From Simiduia curdlanivorans (GTDB lineage Bacteria; Pseudomonadota; Gammaproteobacteria; Pseudomonadales; Cellvibrionaceae): DNA of 64,000 nucleotides. This document shows positions 59,851 through 64,000 of the stretch, in pieces. The notes under the pieces were generated by a model that saw only the letters and a list, made by a program, of their open reading frames with translations, made no database searches and was not told the DNA's origin. The stretch's first letter is position 1, and each line of letters opens with the position of its first letter. The stretch is from NCBI RefSeq assembly GCF_030409605.1, contig NZ_JAUFQG010000004.1, forward strand, positions 3,025,001 through 3,089,000, given 5' to 3'. Both the position numbers and the translations under genes were made by a program.

Positions 59851-60030
59851 GCCGCAAGCCGCAAGCCGCAAGCCGCAAGCCGCAAGCCGCAAGCCGCAAG
59901 CAAAATCAAAATCAAAATCAAAATCAAAAATATGGCCCTTGCGGGCCACTTTTTTTGCACGACCCTAGCTTGTAGCTTGTAGCTTGTAGCTTGTAGGGGG
60001 CGGCCCCCCGCCTTGTAGCTTGTAGCTTGT
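59851..60030. repeat. Composite heptamer-repeat/terminator element, copy B
   Basis: Seven exact GCCGCAA repeats (59851-59899), four AAAATC repeats (59902-59925), a terminator hairpin GGCCC-TTGC-GGGCC with seven T residues (59932-59956), then CTTGTAG repeats. There are four copies (59969-59996), a GC-rich 15-mer (59997-60011), and about 2.7 further copies. Copy A at 56613 shares the same order and the ACGACC/GCGACC motif after the T run. The internal terminator would end fleQ transcripts. It lies 40 bases before the fleS sigma-54 promoter. Confidence 0.75.
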
Positions 60031-60041
60031 TCCCCCTTCAC

Positions 60042-60057
60042 CGGATAAACTTTGCCG
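60042..60057. promoter_or_regulatory. Degenerate copy of the flagellin palindrome before fleS
   Basis: CGGATA-AACT-TTGCCG differs at two positions from CGGCAA-N4-TTGCCG. It lies 14 bases upstream of the sigma-54 -24 box. Confidence 0.3.
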
Positions 60058-60069
60058 CATTCGCTTTTC

Positions 60070-60086
60070 TTGGCACTTCCTTTGCA
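60070..60086 (+). promoter_or_regulatory. Sigma-54 promoter of fleSR
   Basis: TTGGCAC-TTCCT-TTGCA is a perfect match to the TGGCAC-N5-TTGCW consensus. It lies 57 bases before the fleS ATG. Confidence 0.9.
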
Positions 60087-60142
60087 CCTGTCTTATTTGA
60101 ACGCAGAAATGCGATTTTTTTGACACCTTGCTGGAATAAGCC

Positions 60143-61357
60143 ATGGGGCAATTAGCCGTAAACTCGATACAACGGGAAGACTACGAAAAACCAGACGGCT
60201 TGAAGTCTGCGTTTGAGCTCTTTAATGAGATGTCGGCTCAGTTGGCAAACTCCTATGATGCTTTGCAGTCGAGAGTTTTAGAGCTCAACCAAGAGTTGTC
60301 GACGGTTTCCGCCCAGCGTTTACAGGAATTGGCACAGAAGGAAAAATTGGCCAATAGGCTAGAGACGCTGCTCAATGTCTTGCCCGGTGGCGTTATTGTG
60401 TTGGACGCCTTTGGCAGAATAACTGAAGCCAATCCGGCCAGCCGCGAAATGCTATCTGAACCACTGATCGGATGTTTGTGGCGACAAATCATTGAGCGCA
60501 ACTTTTCTCCCAAGGCCGATGACGGGCACGAGGTTTCCACCCTGGATGGGCGCCGTTACTCTATTGCTACGCGCTCCCTCGACGGCGACGGGCAAATCAT
60601 TCTATTGACCGATCAAACTCAAACCCGGCATTTGCAAGACCAGCTCAGCCGCCACGAACGGCTATCTTCGCTCGGTAAAATGGTGGCCGCACTGGCCCAT
60701 CAAATTCGCACACCGCTTTCGGCTGCGTTGCTTTACGCCAATCATTTGACTCAATTTGACGGCGATGTCGAGCGCTCTCGAGTCTGCACCGAAAAAATCC
60801 GCGGGCGACTTTTGCACATGGAACAGCAGGTTAAAGACATGCTGTTTTTTGTGAAGGGCGAATTGCCGCTACCCGATATTATCACCGTGCAAAAGCTCAA
60901 AGAGGCACTGGAAGAAGCTCTTGATGCAGCGCTAAAGCAGGCCAATGTCAACTGCCAGTGGGTCGTCAGAAATCCGCAATGCAGTATTAAAGTCAATCTC
61001 GAAGCCATTAGTGGCGCGGTGCAAAACCTGGTCGATAATGCCTTGCAAGCCGATAGCGAGGCCAAGCCAATTGCGATTACCTTAGAGTCTTTTCTCAACG
61101 ATGCGCTGGCCATTAGCGTGTTAGATCAAGGCCCTGGTTTGCCCGAGGATATCGCTGATTCGGTGTGTGATATTTTTGTGACCAACAAAGCCCAGGGCAC
61201 CGGGCTTGGTTTAGCCGTGGTTCAGCAAGTGGCTAAGGCACACAGTGGAAAATTTACCATTCGATCGATAAAGGGCAAGGGCACGCGCGCCAGTTTGATT
61301 CTGCCCGTACTTCATTCCCAGTCGCAAACAACATCAACGTCAGAGGTGAAAGCATGA
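60143..61357 (+). CDS. fleS: Two-component sensor kinase FleS/FlrB
   Basis: Cytoplasmic kinase that phosphorylates FleR in the second tier of polar flagellar control. No membrane segment is seen. A coiled coil is followed by a PAS domain (NVLPGGVIVLDAFGRITEAN), HisKA with H186 in AALAHQIRTPLSAALL, and HATPase with NLVDNALQAD and GTGLGLAVVQQ. The length of 404 fits. Its stop overlaps the fleR ATG by four bases. Confidence 0.93.
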   Translation: MGQLAVNSIQREDYEKPDGLKSAFELFNEMSAQLANSYDALQSRVLELNQELSTVSAQRLQELAQKEKLANRLETLLNVLPGGVIVLDAFGRITEANPASREMLSEPLIGCLWRQIIERNFSPKADDGHEVSTLDGRRYSIATRSLDGDGQIILLTDQTQTRHLQDQLSRHERLSSLGKMVAALAHQIRTPLSAALLYANHLTQFDGDVERSRVCTEKIRGRLLHMEQQVKDMLFFVKGELPLPDIITVQKLKEALEEALDAALKQANVNCQWVVRNPQCSIKVNLEAISGAVQNLVDNALQADSEAKPIAITLESFLNDALAISVLDQGPGLPEDIADSVCDIFVTNKAQGTGLGLAVVQQVAKAHSGKFTIRSIKGKGTRASLILPVLHSQSQTTSTSEVKA

Positions 61358-62799
61358 CCGCGCAAGCCGTTAATGAGCGTCCCGCAAAACTCAGTGCGGA
61401 AACCGTTTTGATTGTCGAAGACGACGCAAGTTTGCGTGATGCCATGGAGGATACGCTCTCTTTTGCGGGTATAAGTACGGCGTCTGTGGCCTGTGCCGAG
61501 GCGGCCATTAGCTATCTGTCCGATGGCAATGAGGTTGCCATGATCGTTTCCGACATCAACATGGGTAAACTTTCCGGGCACGACCTACTGCGCCATGTGC
61601 GTCAATACCACCCACAGGTACCCGTGTTACTAGTGACGGCCTACGGCAGCATTGTCGACTCGGTAGAAGCCATGCGCGAGGGCGCGGTGGATTATTTGGT
61701 GAAGCCATTTGAGTCCCAGGACTTGGTCCAGTTAGTCCATAAACACGCAATCAATCAGGGCATTGTGTATGACGCGCCGGTGGCCGAGTCGGCACAAAGC
61801 AAGCAGCTACTGCAGCTGGCCGATCGAGTGGCGCAATCGGATTCTACGGTATTAATACTCGGTGAATCAGGCACAGGTAAGGAGGTGTTAGCCCGCTATA
61901 TCCACGCTCGATCGGCGCGTAGGGATCAACCCTTCGTGGCCATTAACTGCGCAGCCATACCTGAAAACATGCTCGAGGCCGTGCTTTTCGGCCATGAAAA
62001 GGGGGCCTATACCGGCGCTCACGCGAGCGCACCCGGTAAATTTGAACAGGCCAACGGTGGAACTTTGTTGCTCGATGAAATATCGGAAATGGCGCTCGGT
62101 TTACAGGCTAAATTGTTGCGGGTTTTACAGGAGCGCGAGGTTGAGCGCTTGGGCGGTCGAAAATTGATCAAGCTCGATGTTAGGGTTATGGCTACCTCGA
62201 ATAGAGGCATGCGCGAAGAGGTGCTAAACGGCCGTTTTCGCGAGGATTTGTACTACCGCTTAAGTGTGTTGCCTATGCAATGGCAGCCCCTTAGGGCGCG
62301 CAAAGATGATATTCGCCCATTGGCCGAGAGCCTTATGCGCCGGCATGCGCAAAAGCAGGGGCGCAAAGGCGTTGTGTTAAGCCCGGCAGCCATACAAACC
62401 TTGGAAAACTACCCTTGGCCAGGCAATGTTCGAGAGCTGGATAATGTCATGCAGCGGGCGTTGATTTTGCAGCCTAGCTCGCGCATAGAACCCTTGGATC
62501 TAGGCTTGGAGTTTGGTTTAGGCCAAACCCCAGCCGACCAGTCCTTGTTTGTACCGAGTGCTGCTGCCGCGGTGCGACAGCAAGAAACCCCCGAGCCCAA
62601 TGTGTCCGATGGCCTGCTGGGCGACGACCTGAAAAAGCGTGAATTTGAGGTGATCGTAGATACCTTGCGCAAGGTTCATGGCAGTCGAAAGGACACCGCG
62701 GCTCGCCTCGGCATCAGCGCCCGAACCCTGCGCTATAAAGTGGCTCGATTAAAGGATGATGGCTTTGATGTAGACGGCGCTTGGAAGATGGCACACTGA
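61354..62799 (+). CDS. fleR: Sigma-54-dependent response regulator FleR/FlrC
   Basis: NtrC-type activator of class III flagellar genes. The receiver has VEDDASLRD and phospho-Asp67 in VSDINMGKLSGHD. The AAA+ domain has Walker A GESGTGKEV and the sigma-54 loop GAYTGA, a common variant of GAFTGA. The C-terminal Fis HTH contains RKDTAARLGISARTLRYKV. The length is 481. It starts ATGA-overlapped with fleS. Confidence 0.94.
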   Translation: MTAQAVNERPAKLSAETVLIVEDDASLRDAMEDTLSFAGISTASVACAEAAISYLSDGNEVAMIVSDINMGKLSGHDLLRHVRQYHPQVPVLLVTAYGSIVDSVEAMREGAVDYLVKPFESQDLVQLVHKHAINQGIVYDAPVAESAQSKQLLQLADRVAQSDSTVLILGESGTGKEVLARYIHARSARRDQPFVAINCAAIPENMLEAVLFGHEKGAYTGAHASAPGKFEQANGGTLLLDEISEMALGLQAKLLRVLQEREVERLGGRKLIKLDVRVMATSNRGMREEVLNGRFREDLYYRLSVLPMQWQPLRARKDDIRPLAESLMRRHAQKQGRKGVVLSPAAIQTLENYPWPGNVRELDNVMQRALILQPSSRIEPLDLGLEFGLGQTPADQSLFVPSAAAAVRQQETPEPNVSDGLLGDDLKKREFEVIVDTLRKVHGSRKDTAARLGISARTLRYKVARLKDDGFDVDGAWKMAH

Positions 62800-62986
62800 T
62801 AAAAATTAGTGAAATAAACAGTTGACCGCAGCGCTAGCCCGTTATATTTTCCGCGACAGGCTAGGGTCGACCCAGATGCGGATGTAGCCGGTCTCGAATC
62901 TACCTTCAGCTTATAACTAAAGCAGCTTATTTCTTTGAATTTTCTGCTTTTTGATAACCAGATTTTTTGCTTAGGTGGGGTAGGTT

Positions 62987-63178
62987 ATGTCTGGTATGGA
63001 ATTAAGTGTTGGCTTCGACGACAGTGACGATGTGTACGTTATGGACAATAGCGTGGATGACGTAGATACACGCGTGGCAGCAAATGCAACTGACCCGAGG
63101 CGCCGTTTAGAAGAGCGTCTCGAGGAGATGCGATTAAAGCGCGAACTGCGCGAACTGGATTTGGATTTTCGAATTTAA
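62987..63178 (+). CDS. PA3496-family-like small acidic/basic protein
   Basis: 63 residues. The acidic first half (FDDSDDVYVMDNSVDDVD) is followed by a charged helix DPRRRLEERLEEMRLKRELR. The C-terminal part resembles the small PA3496-type proteins of pseudomonads that were linked to envelope integrity, but this is a recollection. A terminator follows immediately. It lies alone between fleR and fliE. Confidence 0.6.
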   Translation: MSGMELSVGFDDSDDVYVMDNSVDDVDTRVAANATDPRRRLEERLEEMRLKRELRELDLDFRI

Positions 63179-63191
63179 ATCACTCCCTAAG

Positions 63192-63217
63192 AAAAGCGGC
63201 ATTAGCCGCTTTTTTTT
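63192..63217 (+). terminator. Rho-independent terminator before fliE
   Basis: AAAAGCGGC-ATTA-GCCGCTTTT with a long T tail. It ends the small gene and isolates the fliE operon. Confidence 0.9.
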
Positions 63218-63271
63218 CGCCTGAACAATTCCTTTTTAAGCTCAAAGGCAAATTTGTGCCGCCGGCAATTC

Positions 63272-63288
63272 TTGGCCTGCTTTGTGCA
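63272..63288 (+). promoter_or_regulatory. Sigma-54 promoter of fliE
   Basis: TTGGCCT-GCTTT-GTGCA has GG and GC 10 bases apart. The -24 box is good and the -12 box differs in one base. It lies 60 bases before the fliE ATG, as expected for the fliEFGHIJ operon. Confidence 0.75.
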
Positions 63289-63347
63289 TTTATAGGTGAA
63301 AGAGCACAACATTTGGCTGAAAAGTCAAAAAGCCGACGGTGATAATT

Positions 63348-63716
63348 ATGGTAGAAAGAATGGATATCAACCGTTTGTTGGTGGAAATGCGAGCCATAAA
63401 ACAGCAAGCCATGCCGCCACAAGTAAACGATGTCAAAGCCTTGGCTGGTCAAATCCAACCGGGCACGGTAATTGGTGCAACAGAGCCGCCATCGAGCGGC
63501 TTCGGCGAGCTCTTTTCAAAAGCGGTTAACAGTGTGAATAACACACAACAAGAATCCACTGCCTTGGCAAAAGCTTATGAAATGGGTGACCAAGGTGTTG
63601 ATATTACCGATGTCATGATTGCGTCGCAAAAAGCTAGTGTGTCTTTCCAGGCCATGTTGCAAGTGCGAAATAAGTTGGTAGATGCCTACCGCGACGTTAT
63701 GAACATGCCTATTTAA
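63348..63716 (+). CDS. fliE: Flagellar hook-basal body protein FliE
   Basis: Adaptor between MS-ring and rod. The C-terminal FliE domain is clear: ITDVMIASQKASVSFQAMLQVRNKLVDAY. ATG 63348 is chosen over GTG 63339 because of position and the GGTGA ribosome binding site. It gives 122 residues, somewhat above the usual 104-109. fliF follows after 21 bases. Confidence 0.92.
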   Translation: MVERMDINRLLVEMRAIKQQAMPPQVNDVKALAGQIQPGTVIGATEPPSSGFGELFSKAVNSVNNTQQESTALAKAYEMGDQGVDITDVMIASQKASVSFQAMLQVRNKLVDAYRDVMNMPI

Positions 63717-63737
63717 TTTTTGCGGAGCTAAAGCAAT

Positions 63738-64000
63738 ATGGCAACGGCAGCGGCTGATTTAGACGATGATTTGTCCGGCGGCGGAAAACCCGGCAACGAT
63801 TTAGTTGAAGGTTTTAACAACTTAAATCTGATTCGCCAGGCTGGCCTAATGGTCGGCTTGGCGGCTAGTGTGGCCATTGGTTTCGCCGTTGTATTGTGGA
63901 CCCAGGGTGAAGATTATCGCCCTTTATACGGTAGCCTAGATCGCTTAGACAGTAGCGAAGTGACGCAAATCCTAGAGCAAAATGATATTGGCTTTAAGGT
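63738..64000 (+). CDS. fliF: Flagellar MS-ring protein FliF, 5' part (cut by window end)
   Basis: The visible 87 residues match the FliF N-terminus: a short acidic cytoplasmic tail, the first membrane helix (about 40-58), then the periplasmic start YRPLYGSLDRLDSSEV. It is typical of the PLYxxL motif of FliF. The ribosome binding site is GGAG, 11 bases before the ATG. The gene continues beyond 64000. Confidence 0.92.
   Translation, partial: MATAAADLDDDLSGGGKPGNDLVEGFNNLNLIRQAGLMVGLAASVAIGFAVVLWTQGEDYRPLYGSLDRLDSSEVTQILEQNDIGFK

Noticed and set aside
59851..59925. Short tandem repeats as a CRISPR array
   Set aside because: Repeats are 6-7 bases long without unique spacers, and no cas gene is nearby.
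59730..60041. Minus-strand frame of 103 residues over the heptamer repeats
   Set aside because: Its protein is made of the repeated heptamers and the AAAATC runs, with no conserved sequence.

Overview
The window looks like a chromosomal segment of a free-living, polarly flagellated gammaproteobacterium. Gene orders match Pseudomonas and relatives: the rseB-rseC-mucD tail of the sigma-E operon; lepA-lepB-DUF4845-rnc-era-recO; cysM-rlmD-relA-mazG; purB-hflD-mnmA-nudJ-rluE next to icd-cspD-clpS-clpA; and fliC-flaG-fliD-fliS-fleQ-fleS-fleR-fliE-fliF. The moderate GC content and protein style suggest a marine lineage such as Cellvibrionales. That placement is an inference and no marker was searched. 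No rRNA, tRNA, CRISPR array, phage or intact transposase was found.

Layout: 1-8 kb holds envelope-stress genes and an RNA/translation housekeeping block. 8-16 kb has a GacS/BarA hybrid kinase facing recO, then cysteine synthesis, rRNA methylation and (p)ppGpp genes. 16-24.5 kb is accessory: a putrescine/amine-type locus (puuA-like, puuB-like, a lipoprotein amidohydrolase), an unrecognised six-helix membrane protein, a TetR regulator, a 5'-nucleotidase and a small membrane protein. 24.5-31 kb holds uspA, cysB/cysH sulfur assimilation, pabB, a degenerate hydrolase, a Rieske protein and rraA. 31-36 kb holds the two glyoxylate-shunt enzymes (aceA, glcB) around a LysR regulator. 36-45 kb has a truncated secretin-like protein, a 262-bp MITE-like element, roxA and the purB-to-rluE operon, then icd. 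45-48 kb carries cspD and clpS/clpA. 48.4-64 kb is a flagellar cluster, cut by the window end inside fliF.

The flagellar block is the most interesting part. It has two large flagellins with the same internal ~210-residue duplication, one behind a sigma-54 promoter and one behind a sigma-28 promoter. Three FliS-type chaperones and two FliT-like small proteins lie near them, and the downstream chaperone genes alternate sigma-28 and sigma-54 promoters. A palindrome CGGCAA-N4-TTGCCG lies upstream of both flagellin genes. Two copies of a composite heptamer-repeat/terminator element each sit just upstream of a sigma-54 promoter. FleQ (with its likely c-di-GMP arginine) and the FleS/FleR two-component pair would drive this hierarchy.

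All function calls are from reading the translated sequence and known families; no database search was run. Start codons were adjusted where family length, ribosome binding sites or N-terminal motifs argued against the longest reading frame.
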